From: Rickettsia endosymbiont of Lasioglossum villosulum
Lineage (GTDB): Bacteria; Pseudomonadota; Alphaproteobacteria; Rickettsiales; Rickettsiaceae
DNA: 64,000 nucleotides
Reading direction: 5' to 3'
Assembly (NCBI RefSeq): GCF_964026455.1
Contig: NZ_OZ032152.1
Span: 310,001 to 374,000 of the forward strand
Shown here in pieces: positions 1-9,301 of this stretch. The translations under genes were made by a program, and so were the position numbers. Every line of letters starts with the position of its first letter. Within the stretch, counting starts at the first letter, position 1. Under the pieces are notes generated by a model that was not told the origin of the DNA, searched no databases, and worked only from the letters and a program-made list of their open reading frames with translations.

Positions 1-373
1 GTTTTGCATCATTAAAAACCGAATTTTTTATATAAAAGCCGATCGATAAACCATCTATCGCCCCTTGCTTTATTAACTCTATTGCTTCACGACCAGCTTT
101 AACCTTATTATTTATCACTGCTTCCATTTTTAAACCGTGATCATCTTCCACAAGATGACTAATAATTCCGATTGGTTTTTTACTATCATGCTGCCAAAGG
201 AATTTTATATTTTGATGAGCGACATTTGCAAAAGCCCCTTTAACTATTAAGTCATTGTGATGATCGGCAATATTATAGACACTTGCATAGCCATTAATTA
301 CTACTTCACTATTAGTTGAGGATTTTATTTCTATATTGTCAAAAGTTTGATTACTGTAGATTATTTTTTTCAT
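1..373 (-). CDS. HK97-type phage/GTA prohead protease, partial
   Basis: Read on the minus strand from ATG at 371-373, this frame stays open to the window edge, giving about 124 residues that begin MKKIIYSNQTFDNIEIKSS. It contains VINGYASVYNIADHH, then KFLWQHDSKKPIG and AIDGLSIGFYIKN, which match the order of conserved blocks in caudovirus prohead proteases (the Y-A-S-V-F block, the WQHD catalytic-His block and the G-LSIGF catalytic-Ser block). The family trims scaffold and capsid protein during head maturation. No capsid gene is visible, because the window ends; in Rickettsiales such genes are known as scattered gene-transfer-agent remnants, so that origin is an inference. The C-terminus lies outside the window. 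Confidence 0.8.
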   Translation of the reverse strand, partial: MKKIIYSNQTFDNIEIKSSTNSEVVINGYASVYNIADHHNDLIVKGAFANVAHQNIKFLWQHDSKKPIGIISHLVEDDHGLKMEAVINNKVKAGREAIELIKQGAIDGLSIGFYIKNSVFNDAK

Positions 374-564
374 ATGTTTATTACCTATTCTTCGTTGTCA
401 CTCTGCGGCTTGTATCTGCTAGATCTATTAAAAGTTGCAGTTCTGAAGTTAAAAATACTATAACTGAAAAAATGCTAGCACTAAGAGAGGATATAAAATT
501 TGACTAACATATAAAGCTCCTCTATTATCTTAATCAATATATAATCACAAATAGAGTTCTAGTT

Positions 565-1077
565 ATGAACAAAAATATAAAACTATTTTTTGCAGCAATT
601 TTTATCGTATTCAGTGTAGGAAATAATATTATTTTGGCTGACGATTATCCCAAAAGTGAACAAGAACAGAAATGGGATGAAGTAGGTTCGATAGCTGGGG
701 AAGAAGGGCTAGTTTTTAGACCAGGCAGAATTAAAAATGAATCTACTAAAGCAGCTGGTTGCTCAATTAATAAATATCTATGGCAAGCATCAATAAACAC
801 TCTAAGTTTTATTCCTCTTGCATCAGCTGACTCAAATGGCGGCGTTATCATTACAGAATGGTATAGCCCTCCCGCTACACCCAATTTTCGTTTTAAAATA
901 AACATATTTATTAAGGATGATGTGATACATCCTGACGCAATTGAAGTAAAAGTATTTGAAGAAGTGCTGAAAAATAAACAATGGGTAATGAATGACAATA
1001 CTTCGAATCTTGCTATCACACTTGAAGACAAAATTCTAAGAAAAGCAAGGGAAATATATATTAATAGTGCGAAATGA
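565..1077 (+). CDS. DUF3576 family exported protein
   Basis: A 170-residue protein with an N-terminal hydrophobic signal segment (residues 6-24, NIKLFFAAIFIVFSVGNNII) followed by a soluble domain. The block VIITEWYSPPATPNFRFKIN (about residues 95-114) is the hallmark of DUF3576, a family of small envelope proteins in alphaproteobacteria of unknown function that is commonly found just upstream of leuS, exactly as here. The stop codon is followed directly by a dispersed repeat and then leuS. The signal sequence suggests export to the periplasm or an outer-membrane lipoprotein-like location, but no lipobox cysteine is clear. Family assignment is confident, function is not known. Confidence 0.8.
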   Translation: MNKNIKLFFAAIFIVFSVGNNIILADDYPKSEQEQKWDEVGSIAGEEGLVFRPGRIKNESTKAAGCSINKYLWQASINTLSFIPLASADSNGGVIITEWYSPPATPNFRFKINIFIKDDVIHPDAIEVKVFEEVLKNKQWVMNDNTSNLAITLEDKILRKAREIYINSAK

Positions 1078-1080
1078 TAT

Positions 1081-1228
1081 GTCATTCCCACTCCTGTCAT
1101 CCCGTGATTTATGAACTAGAGCCAGTTAAAAATACTAATAAAATTAGTATTTTTTATTATTTTCTGGATCTAGTTCCCAAGCTACGGTATGACATCAAGG
1201 CGTTTTTCGATCCACACAGAATGACATA
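1081..1228. repeat. Rickettsia palindromic-element-like intergenic repeat
   Basis: Starts gtcattcccactcctgtcat and ends in aatgacat, with an internal palindrome around actaataaaattagta and the phrase ctagttcccaagc. The same building blocks recur at about 7290-7450, 17583-17745, 32430-32580, 35455-35550 and 44430-44700. It extends the open frame upstream of leuS, which creates a false N-terminus. Confidence 0.75.
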
Positions 1229-1250
1229 CATACCAAAAGAAATAAAAAAC

Positions 1251-3746
1251 ATGAATATCGAACAAAAATGGCAACAAATTTGGCAAGAAGAAAAAGCCTT
1301 TGAAGTACCAAATGAAAGCAGCAAACCTAAATATTACGTTTTAGAGATGCTACCTTATCCATCCGGTAAAATTCACGTAGGTCACGTACGTAATTATTCT
1401 ATAGGTGATATAGTTGCTAGATTCATGACTATGCAAGGCTTTAACGTACTTCATCCTATGGGCTGGGACTCTTTCGGCTTGCCAGCAGAAAATGCTGCAA
1501 TAAAAAACAACTCTCATCCAAAAGAGTGGACTTATTCAAATATCGAGAATATGAAAAAGCAGCTGAAATCGATGGGCTTTTCTTATGATTGGTCTAGAGA
1601 GATAAATAGTTGCGACCCTGATTATTATAAACATGAGCAAAAATTCTTCTTAGAGCTTTACGAAAGAAATCTTGCTTATCAAAAAGAATCTCTTGTTAAC
1701 TGGGATCCGGTTGATAATACTGTACTTGCAAACGAACAGGTTGTTGATGGGCGTGGTTGGCGTTCAGGTGCGATAGTTGAAAAGCGTTATTTAAAGCAAT
1801 GGTTTTTAAAAATCACGAATTACGCTGAAGAGCTATTAAATGAAATTCCAAATTTAACGGAATGGTCTGAAGCAGTTCGCTCTATGCAAGAAAAATGGAT
1901 CGGCAAATCAATAGGTGCTAACTTTCGTTTCAAAATTAAAGATAATGAAGATGCTATAGAGGTTTTCTCAACTAAGCCTGAAACTATCTTTGGAGCTAGC
2001 TTTGTAGGTATTGCTTTTAACCATCCAATAATAGAAAAATTAGTTTCTAAAACTCCTGAAATAGAAAATTTCATAGCTAAATGTTCAAATATAACTGGCT
2101 CTGCTGAACTTGACAAAGCTGAGAAAGAGGGAATATTTACCGGTCTTTACGTTGTTCATCCTTTTGACTCAAATATAACTATACCTGTTGTTATTACTAA
2201 TTTCGTGTTGATGGATTACGGCACAGGTGCAGTTTTTGGCTGCCCTGCTCATGATCAGCGTGACCATGAGTTAGCTGTTAAAATGAACTTACCTATAAAG
2301 CAGGTAATTGAAGCGGATATTGATGTGCAGAAAACCGCCTATACTGAAGATGGGATAATTATTAATTCTGGTTTTCTAAATGGCTTATCTACTAATGAAG
2401 CTAAGCAAAAAGTCATAGAAGAATTTGAGAAATTAGGCATAGGCAAACGCACAATAAATTATCGACTGAAAGATTGGGGAATTTCAAGACAACGTTTTTG
2501 GGGCTGCCCTATCCCTATAATCCACTGTGAGTCTTGCGGTTTAGTACCTGTACCTGACTCGGATTTACCGGTTACGCTACCTGATGACGTGAAATTTGAT
2601 GGTCAAGGCAATCCTTTAGACAATCACCCAACTTGGAAGCATGTTAACTGCCCGAAATGTAGCAAGCCTGCTATTCGTGAAACTGATACTTTTGATACGT
2701 TTTTCGAATCTTCTTGGTATTTCACAAGATATTGTAATAGCCAGGCTCTAGAAATGACCGATAAAAAAGCTTGCGATTATTGGTTGCCGGTTGATAAATA
2801 TATTGGCGGAATTGAACATGCGGTAATGCATTTATTATATGCAAGGTTTTTTACCAAAGTAATGAACGAGCAGAATTATGTTAGCGTCCGTGAACCTTTT
2901 AAAGGGTTATTCACGCAAGGTATGGTGCTGCACGCTACTTATAAAGACGAGCATAATAATTGGCTATATCCTGAGGAAGTAATTAAAAAAGGTAATGAAT
3001 TTTTCCATAAAGATAATGGTGGTTTGGTTACACAAGGTCGCATCGAGAAAATGAGTAAATCCAAAAAGAACCTCATTGATCTTGAAACTATGCAACAACA
3101 ATATGGTGCAGATGCAATAAGATTTTTTGTATTATCTGACAGCCCACCGGAAAAAGATTTAGAATGGTCAGCAAGCGGTATTGAAGGAAGTGCACGTTTC
3201 ATCAATAAGCTTGAACAAATGCAAGAAGCGATAATAAAGCTTTCAGATAATGACAATACTAATAAAGAATTAAAGAGGTTAATCCATTTCACCATTAAAT
3301 ATGTTGCTGAGGATATAAAACATTTTGCTTTAAATAGAGCAATAGCACGTATGCGTGAACTTTTTAATGCTATATCGAGCGAGATAAATAAAGAAGAAAT
3401 TGACGTGCAGAACGCAAAACACGGCTTTAATGTACTAATTCAGCTATTAAATCCTTTCATTCCACATATTACAGAAGAAATTTGGCAAAAGCTTGGTCAC
3501 AAAACATTTTTATATAATGCGGCATTTTCTACTTTTGATGAATCGATGCTAGAGCTAGACACATATGTTATAGCAGTTCAGGTTAACGGCAAACTTCGTG
3601 ATACTTATGAGTTTAATACATCCGCAAGTGAAGATGAAATAAAGCAAATTGTTATTAACTTACCGAAAGTTCAAAAATTTTTAGAAAGCAAAGAACCTAA
3701 AAAAATTATCCTTGTTCCTAAAAAGATCATAAATATTATTTGTTGA
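1251..3746 (+). CDS. leuS: leucyl-tRNA synthetase
   Basis: Charges tRNA-Leu with leucine in the cytoplasm. From ATG at 1251 the protein is 831 residues, the usual bacterial LeuRS length. The class I signature HVGH is at residues 42-45 in PYPSGKIHVGH, the KMSKS loop at about 600-604, and the CP1 editing domain (TGAVFGCPAHDQRDHELA) is in between. The frame is open for 59 more codons upstream, but those codons lie in a dispersed repeat and read CHSHSCHPVIY, so I reject the longer start. MNIEQKWQQIWQEEKAF matches the family N-terminus. It follows the DUF3576 gene, an arrangement seen in other alphaproteobacteria. The gene is intact. Confidence 0.97.
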   Translation: MNIEQKWQQIWQEEKAFEVPNESSKPKYYVLEMLPYPSGKIHVGHVRNYSIGDIVARFMTMQGFNVLHPMGWDSFGLPAENAAIKNNSHPKEWTYSNIENMKKQLKSMGFSYDWSREINSCDPDYYKHEQKFFLELYERNLAYQKESLVNWDPVDNTVLANEQVVDGRGWRSGAIVEKRYLKQWFLKITNYAEELLNEIPNLTEWSEAVRSMQEKWIGKSIGANFRFKIKDNEDAIEVFSTKPETIFGASFVGIAFNHPIIEKLVSKTPEIENFIAKCSNITGSAELDKAEKEGIFTGLYVVHPFDSNITIPVVITNFVLMDYGTGAVFGCPAHDQRDHELAVKMNLPIKQVIEADIDVQKTAYTEDGIIINSGFLNGLSTNEAKQKVIEEFEKLGIGKRTINYRLKDWGISRQRFWGCPIPIIHCESCGLVPVPDSDLPVTLPDDVKFDGQGNPLDNHPTWKHVNCPKCSKPAIRETDTFDTFFESSWYFTRYCNSQALEMTDKKACDYWLPVDKYIGGIEHAVMHLLYARFFTKVMNEQNYVSVREPFKGLFTQGMVLHATYKDEHNNWLYPEEVIKKGNEFFHKDNGGLVTQGRIEKMSKSKKNLIDLETMQQQYGADAIRFFVLSDSPPEKDLEWSASGIEGSARFINKLEQMQEAIIKLSDNDNTNKELKRLIHFTIKYVAEDIKHFALNRAIARMRELFNAISSEINKEEIDVQNAKHGFNVLIQLLNPFIPHITEEIWQKLGHKTFLYNAAFSTFDESMLELDTYVIAVQVNGKLRDTYEFNTSASEDEIKQIVINLPKVQKFLESKEPKKIILVPKKIINIIC

Positions 3747-3767
3747 AGATTCTCATTACGCAACTCC

Positions 3768-3848
3768 TGTCATCCCGTGACTTGATCACGGGAACTTATA
3801 TCATATTCTGTGTCCTGAGATCCCGTGGACAAGCCACGGGATGACATC
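3768..3848. repeat. Palindromic intergenic repeat after leuS
   Basis: Contains two hairpin halves, catcccgtgacttgatcacggg and gatcccgtggacaagccacggg, read as CCCGTGACTTGATCACGGG and CCCGTGGACAAGCCACGGG. The same CCGTGG-CTTG units recur in other spacers of the window (17640-17700, 44600-44640, 48200-48240). It could act as a leuS terminator in either direction, but it has no T-run. Confidence 0.7.
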
Positions 3849-3995
3849 TTATAATAACCTAACAAATTGTCATATTTTACCTAAATATTAAACTATCCAT
3901 AAACATTGTGACAAAAATGTTATAAAAAAATGTTGCTTTCTTTTAGATTCGGCATTAACGTATATATTTATGTCAACATTTTAGGGTAAGTCATA

Positions 3996-5432
3996 ATGTC
4001 ACTGATAGATGTTTTAATAGTAGACGATGAAGAAGATATACGGAATATCATTGCTGCAATTTTAAAGGATGAGGGTTTTAATCCTAAAGTTGCAGCTAAT
4101 AGTACGCAAGCTCTTAAAATACTTGCTGAAAAGCCAGTATCTGCAGTGATACTTGATATTTGGCTTCAAGGAAGTGAGATGGATGGTCTTGGTATCTTAG
4201 AGGTGATTAAAAAACGCTACCCTTTAATGCCAGTAATAATTATTAGTGGTCATGGTACAATAGAGACAGCAGTAAATGCTATAAAAATGGGAGCTTACGA
4301 CTATATAGAAAAACCTTTTAATAATGATAAGCTAGTTATTTTACTCAAAAGAGCTTGTGAAGTTACAAAGCTAAAACGTGAGAATATAGATTTAAAATCA
4401 AAAGTTATAGATAAGACTGAGCTAGTAGGCAACTCCACTATTACTTTAAAATATAAAGCAGAAATAGACAAAGCGGCAAGCTCCAGTAGCCGTATTATGA
4501 TTCATGGTAAAGTAGGTAGTGGTAAAGAGTTAACAGCAAGGTTAATTCATAAAAAATCAAAGAGAGTTAATAATCCATTCATTATTTTCAGTCCTACATG
4601 CATGACTTTAGAAAAAATCAATCAAGAGTTATTTGGGGAAGCAGAAAAACAAGAAAGCAATAATAACAGTAACAAACGACCTACTATTTTAGAATTTGCT
4701 AATAACGGCACTTTATATATAGACGAAGTTAGTAATATCCCAGTTCCAATTCAAATAAAATTATTAAAATTTTTAAAAGATCATACCATAAAAAAACCTT
4801 GTGGGAAAATTGTCAAAGTTGACATAAAAATCATCACTGGTACTTCTAAAAATATTCAGGAAGAGGTTAATAACGGTAGGTTTTTAGAAGATTTATATTA
4901 TCGCCTAAATGTATCGTCATTAAAAGTACCATCATTATTTGAGAGAAAAGAAGATATACCACTGCTAGTCAAATATTTCGTTAAACAACTTTCAAAATTT
5001 TCAGGTTTAAAGGAACGTATTTTTGCCGATGAAACTATTGCTGCATTACAATCTTACGAGTGGCCAGGTAATATTAGACAGTTACGCAACGTTGTTGAGT
5101 GGACTTTAATTATGAATCCTATCACTTCAGGAAATAATGAAATCATTAAACCCTATATGATACCTTCAGAGATTCTAGCAAACAGCGTTAATCTAACTAA
5201 ACTTGAAGATAGCTTTGATATGCTATCTATGCCCCTTAGAGAAGCTAGAGAAGTTTTTGAACGCCAATATCTATCAGCACAAATGAGTCGTTTTAATAAT
5301 AATATCTCGAAAACATCTTCATTTGTTGGTATGGAGCGATCAGCATTGCATCGTAAATTAAAACTATTAAGCTTGCATATACCTCCGACAGGCAGAATAA
5401 ACGAGGAGGAATATGAAGAAGCAAACGCCTAA
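3996..5432 (+). CDS. ntrX: NtrX-like response regulator lacking the GAFTGA loop
   Basis: A 478-residue NtrC-class regulator. The receiver domain has acidic pocket D10/D11, phospho-acceptor D54 (VILDIWLQ) and K106 (YIEKPF). The AAA+ domain has a variant Walker [10 protein letters not shown] (about 170-178), and Walker B YIDEV. The stretch between them reads [19 protein letters not shown], where sigma-54 activators carry the GAFTGA loop; that loop is absent. The C-terminus has a Fis-like helix-turn-helix ([18 protein letters not shown]). Because Rickettsia are known to lack rpoN, it probably acts with sigma-70 as repressor or activator, which is inference. Its kinase NtrY is not in this window. 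The last 20 bases overlap the next gene. Confidence 0.85.
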   Translation: MSLIDVLIVDDEEDIRNIIAAILKDEGFNPKVAANSTQALKILAEKPVSAVILDIWLQGSEMDGLGILEVIKKRYPLMPVIIISGHGTIETAVNAIKMGAYDYIEKPFNNDKLVILLKRACEVTKLKRENIDLKSKVIDKTELVGNSTITLKYKAEIDKAASSSSRIMIHGKVGSGKELTARLIHKKSKRVNNPFIIFSPTCMTLEKINQELFGEAEKQESNNNSNKRPTILEFANNGTLYIDEVSNIPVPIQIKLLKFLKDHTIKKPCGKIVKVDIKIITGTSKNIQEEVNNGRFLEDLYYRLNVSSLKVPSLFERKEDIPLLVKYFVKQLSKFSGLKERIFADETIAALQSYEWPGNIRQLRNVVEWTLIMNPITSGNNEIIKPYMIPSEILANSVNLTKLEDSFDMLSMPLREAREVFERQYLSAQMSRFNNNISKTSSFVGMERSALHRKLKLLSLHIPPTGRINEEEYEEANA

Positions 5433-7173
5433 CCTACTTCTAGTATTTACTTTTTCGCTATTCTTAACTAACTGCTCTGAACCTACACGTGATGCGAATG
5501 GTTTATTAACTGATAGCCAAAGTACTGTGATTAGGAATTACATAATATCACAAAATGCTAAAAACCTTAAAGTTAACCTTAAAGGACAATTTGGCTCAAA
5601 TCTAAGAGGATTAAAACTAATTGGAGTAAAATTAATAGACGAAGATTTATCAGAGGTAGATTTAACTTCATGCGAAATATTACGTGCTGATTTTACTGGA
5701 GCTAATTTACAAAAAGCTATCTTAACAAATGCTATCATACAAGAAAGTAATTTTGCAAATGGGACAATACAAAATGTTTCAGGATATAACTCTGATTTCC
5801 AAGGCTCTATTTTTGATAATATTACTCTGCAAGATATAAATTTTGTTCAGGCAAATTTTAGTAATACTGCTTTTAGTAAAACTACTATTAAAAATGTAAA
5901 TTTTGAAAATGCTAAGCTTGAAAATATATTATGGAATAACAATACTCTTGATGGGGTTAATTTTCAAAAAGCCGTTCTTAAAAGCAATAGTTTTAAAAAT
6001 ACTAATATAGAAAATTCAATATTTTATGGTGCAGATTTAGAGGGGAGTATCATAAATAATACTAATTTTACTAATAATTATTTTGAATCTAGTGACTTAA
6101 GTAGAGCGAAATTAACTGCCGTAATAATTAAGGATTCTAATTTTACACAAAGTATATTTAATGAGATAAATTTTAACAATGTACAGTCTAATAACTCTAT
6201 TTTTTCTTATACTACTTTTCAAGGTTCAACCCTGCAAAATATCAGTATAGTTAAATGTGATTTACAAAGTAGTGTAATTAGCGGCTCTACTTTAACTCAG
6301 TTTAAAGTAGATACTAGCTTATTAAATAATGTAAGCCTAAATGATATTAAGTTTAATAATTTATCGATAAAAAATAGTAACGCTAATTTTGCAAGATTTA
6401 ATAAAATGGCTGGGGTAAATATTACTTTCAACAATTTAAGTTGGACTAATAATATCTTTAGCAATAATGATGTTAAGCAGTTCACAGTAATTAATACCGA
6501 CTTAAATAATAGTGAATTATCAAACTCGAATATAAGCAATAGTCAGTTTAGTAATGTAAATTTTTCTAAAACATTAATGCAAAATGTAAATTTTTCGGAT
6601 GTAAAAATTACTTCAGGAAATTTAAATCAGATAGCTTTAATAGGATCTAATTTAACGAATACTACATTTAACAATTCTTCTTTTTATAATTCGCAAATAA
6701 ATAACAGCCACTATATAAATTCGACTTTTGTTAATACCAACTTTGCAAGCAATATCATTTTAAATAGTGAAGATTTTAGTAAATTTCCATCAAATATATT
6801 AATTACTTCAGTAAAGGATTTACCAAAAACTACTAATTTAACAAATATGAATTTAGCAAATTTTGACTTAAGTAATTTAATATTTAACGCAGTTAACTTT
6901 TCTGGTGCTATTTTTAAAAATGCTAATTTAGCAAATACAGCAATTAAAAGTTCTATTATAGAAAAAGCAGATTTTTCTAATGCAATAGTTAGTAAAACAG
7001 ACTTTTCAAACTCTACATTAACGGATAGTATATTTAAATCGGCTAAAATTGATCAAGCTAATTTCACTGGTAGTAACTTAACTAATGCTGACTTTACTGA
7101 GGCAGAAATTAAAAATACTCAGCTTGATAAAGCTACAACTACCGGAGTAAAGGGGATAGATAATTCTAATTGA
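5413..7173 (+). CDS. pentapeptide-repeat lipoprotein
   Basis: A 586-residue protein made almost entirely of A(N/D)LxX-type pentapeptides, such as [16 protein letters not shown] near residue 95 and [20 protein letters not shown] near the C-terminus; this predicts a long right-handed quadrilateral beta-helix. The N-terminus [21 protein letters not shown] looks like a lipoprotein signal with Cys21, although Asn at the position before Cys is unusual. The start overlaps ntrX by 20 bases and a GGAGG-type ribosome site (cgaggagg) sits just upstream of the ATG, so the two are probably co-transcribed. The middle (residues 130-470) is rich in Asn, Ser and Thr and less regular. Function is unknown; the family ranges from gyrase mimics to structural surface proteins. 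Confidence 0.8.
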   Translation: MKKQTPNLLLVFTFSLFLTNCSEPTRDANGLLTDSQSTVIRNYIISQNAKNLKVNLKGQFGSNLRGLKLIGVKLIDEDLSEVDLTSCEILRADFTGANLQKAILTNAIIQESNFANGTIQNVSGYNSDFQGSIFDNITLQDINFVQANFSNTAFSKTTIKNVNFENAKLENILWNNNTLDGVNFQKAVLKSNSFKNTNIENSIFYGADLEGSIINNTNFTNNYFESSDLSRAKLTAVIIKDSNFTQSIFNEINFNNVQSNNSIFSYTTFQGSTLQNISIVKCDLQSSVISGSTLTQFKVDTSLLNNVSLNDIKFNNLSIKNSNANFARFNKMAGVNITFNNLSWTNNIFSNNDVKQFTVINTDLNNSELSNSNISNSQFSNVNFSKTLMQNVNFSDVKITSGNLNQIALIGSNLTNTTFNNSSFYNSQINNSHYINSTFVNTNFASNIILNSEDFSKFPSNILITSVKDLPKTTNLTNMNLANFDLSNLIFNAVNFSGAIFKNANLANTAIKSSIIEKADFSNAIVSKTDFSNSTLTDSIFKSAKIDQANFTGSNLTNADFTEAEIKNTQLDKATTTGVKGIDNSN

Positions 7174-7229
7174 TAGAATGAGAAATTAGAATTTTATCTC
7201 AAGAGTTAACGATTAGGTAAAAATCCGTA

Positions 7230-7473
7230 TAGTACCAGATAGTTATTAAAAAAATGTTATATTTTATTCAAATATAGGTGACCTTATATGTCATTCCCAC
7301 ATAGGCTTTGCCTGCGTGAATCATTTTCCCCTGTCATCCCGTGATTTATTCACGGGATCCAGTTAAAAATACTAATAAAATTAGTATTTTTAATTATTTT
7401 TCCTGGATTGCCACGCTCATTTCATTCGCTCGCAATGACGATTTGAAAACCTAATAAAAACTATCTGGTACTA
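7230..7473. mobile_element. MITE-like element with 15-bp terminal inverted repeats
   Basis: The spacer between two convergent genes begins TAGTACCAGATAGTT (7230-7244) and ends with its exact reverse complement (7459-7473). The terminal TA on each side could be a TA target duplication. The interior holds a palindromic repeat (gtcatcccgtgatttattcacgggat) and no coding capacity. A left end with the same 60-base start lies at 14324-14389, and a right end at 38814-38828 (aactgcccggtacta). This looks like a non-autonomous transposable element with no transposase in the window. Confidence 0.65.
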
Positions 7474-7506
7474 TTAAAAATTCGTTAGAATCGATAGAAA
7501 GGAGTA

Positions 7507-9162
7507 TTAACTGTTAAAAAAATTTTTGATTTTCAGCTTATCTTCTTTAGATAAATCAGGTTTGAACCTGTATATGTCCTTTTTGTTTGGGCTTTCGGGT
7601 CTATATTTAAATTCACCTCTAGCAGTTTTGATTGTAACGATCTGATCAGGAGCACCCCATTTAGGAAAGTCATAATTTATCACTACATCACCATTTTGTA
7701 AACCCGATTTATAAGCATTACTGTTTTCATCAATATTTTTTATCATATTATTATTTAATAAAGCATCTCTATCAAAACCACGATCATACGCCCCCATTTT
7801 TGTTTTCTCAATCGGTAATATTTTAGCTACATCACTTAAATCTATAGTATTACCTTGCTCTATATATTCGTTTATTTCTTTATCTATTCCTTTTGGAATA
7901 TAATTTTTAGTGATCTGTTTAAAATAATCTGTAGAAAATTCTTTTTGCTTTGCTGTTTTAAATAAATCAAGCATAACATTATCTAACGATTTACTTTTAC
8001 TATTCTCTTTTATAAGGTTATTTAGATAAAGTGCAAAAATAAATCCACGATAATAAGGCAATTTACTTACGGCGTAATTTCTCCAAGAATCTTCTTCAAT
8101 TTTGCTATTAGGTTCATTTATTACTGGTGATAAATAATAATCCTTAAAAAATTGGTTAAATTCTTCTACAAATTCTTCCACAGTTATAACTCCAGAACGC
8201 AAAGCCAAAACTCTAGAATAATAATCAGTAAATCCTTCGCTCCACCAATAATTTAAATCTGAAGTATTACGTATTTTCTTACCTATCCAATTATGCAAAT
8301 GCTCATGAGCAAGTAAAGTCGTATAATCCTGCTTATTCAAACCTTGTGGAATAAAAGCGGTAAAACTATGAGTTAAGGCTGTGCCGCCCATATGCATTGG
8401 TTGATCGCCCTCAACTAAACTTATTAAATAATATGGAAAATCATTATCATGAAAAAATGCTCGCTGACCTTTAATAATTTTATTTGTATAAGAAGCTATT
8501 TCTTGGTCTTTCAAATCGAACTGACCATGCAAAGAAAGATAAACAGGATTTTTTTTATTAACTATTTTATAAATACGTAAATCTCCTGCCGCATAAATAG
8601 CATCATATAGCCCAATTGGCGTAGCTTTAAACTTGATATTTTTACCAAGACCATAATCGGATATAGCCTGCCAAGCTTCGGGAATATTATTCCACTCAAC
8701 ATTATATTCTACTATATCCTCTTTCTTTAGATCTCTAGGAGTAGCAAAAAGTCCCCAACCGGGTGAATGGATTAAATTTTGTCTAATTATAGCCTCATGA
8801 ACTTTTGAAGGGTTACCGGTTTTTTGGTATATTTCATAGCTTAAACGAATAATATTGATTTTTCCTATATTAAAAATAGCTTCATTAGAGTTTTGATTTC
8901 TAAATTTTAATTTCCCGATCGGATATTCTAGCTTAACATTTTTGATTTGCTGATAGTAAGAAGCACTAGCCCAAGCATATGGTAAATCTAAAATAACTTC
9001 ACCGTCGATATCGCCTATTATTTCCGTTTCAACCTTGATAGCGGAAACAGGACGATCATTTAAAGGGGTTATTTTATAATTTATCTGCCGATAAGTATTT
9101 GCTAGTACCAAAGTTGGAATTAGAATTATAGATATTATTAAAAATTTTTTTATTAGATTCAT
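7507..9162 (-). CDS. M61-family metallopeptidase with PDZ-like C-terminus
   Basis: A 551-residue exported zinc peptidase. The signal peptide is MNLIKKFLIISIILIPTLVLA. The zinc site is HEHLHNW (about residues 286-292) with the downstream glutamate in WWSEGFTDYY about 20 residues later, the arrangement of the M61 glycyl-aminopeptidase family. A C-terminal segment (NSNAYKSGLQNGDVVINYD, about residues 475-495) is PDZ-like, also typical of M61. It acts in the periplasm on peptides or unfolded protein; substrate is not known. It is convergent with the pentapeptide gene and separated from it by the MITE-like element. The gene appears intact. Confidence 0.85.
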   Translation of the reverse strand: MNLIKKFLIISIILIPTLVLANTYRQINYKITPLNDRPVSAIKVETEIIGDIDGEVILDLPYAWASASYYQQIKNVKLEYPIGKLKFRNQNSNEAIFNIGKINIIRLSYEIYQKTGNPSKVHEAIIRQNLIHSPGWGLFATPRDLKKEDIVEYNVEWNNIPEAWQAISDYGLGKNIKFKATPIGLYDAIYAAGDLRIYKIVNKKNPVYLSLHGQFDLKDQEIASYTNKIIKGQRAFFHDNDFPYYLISLVEGDQPMHMGGTALTHSFTAFIPQGLNKQDYTTLLAHEHLHNWIGKKIRNTSDLNYWWSEGFTDYYSRVLALRSGVITVEEFVEEFNQFFKDYYLSPVINEPNSKIEEDSWRNYAVSKLPYYRGFIFALYLNNLIKENSKSKSLDNVMLDLFKTAKQKEFSTDYFKQITKNYIPKGIDKEINEYIEQGNTIDLSDVAKILPIEKTKMGAYDRGFDRDALLNNNMIKNIDENSNAYKSGLQNGDVVINYDFPKWGAPDQIVTIKTARGEFKYRPESPNKKDIYRFKPDLSKEDKLKIKNFFNS

Positions 9163-9169
9163 TTACAAA

Positions 9170-9245
9170 ACTCATAGACCTAGTTAGCAAGCCACGAGGT
9201 GATAGGGGAAAATGATCCACGCAAGCAATGCCGTCATGGGGTGAA
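9170..9245. repeat. Degenerate palindromic repeat fragment
   Basis: The spacer upstream of the M61 gene reads acctagttagcaagccacga and then gatccacgcaagcaatgccg, which match parts of the repeat family found at 32430-32580 and 44430-44700. It is shorter than the others and probably a remnant. Confidence 0.5.
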
Positions 9246-9301
9246 AATGGTTAAGACTGATACATATAACAACCTTTAAGCATAATGACAGATTTAACAT
9301 T

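Noticed and set aside
1074..1250. N-terminal extension of leuS by 59 codons
   Set aside because: It lies in a dispersed intergenic repeat, and the text HSCHPVIY recurs in an unrelated spacer at 44457; the family start fits ATG 1251.
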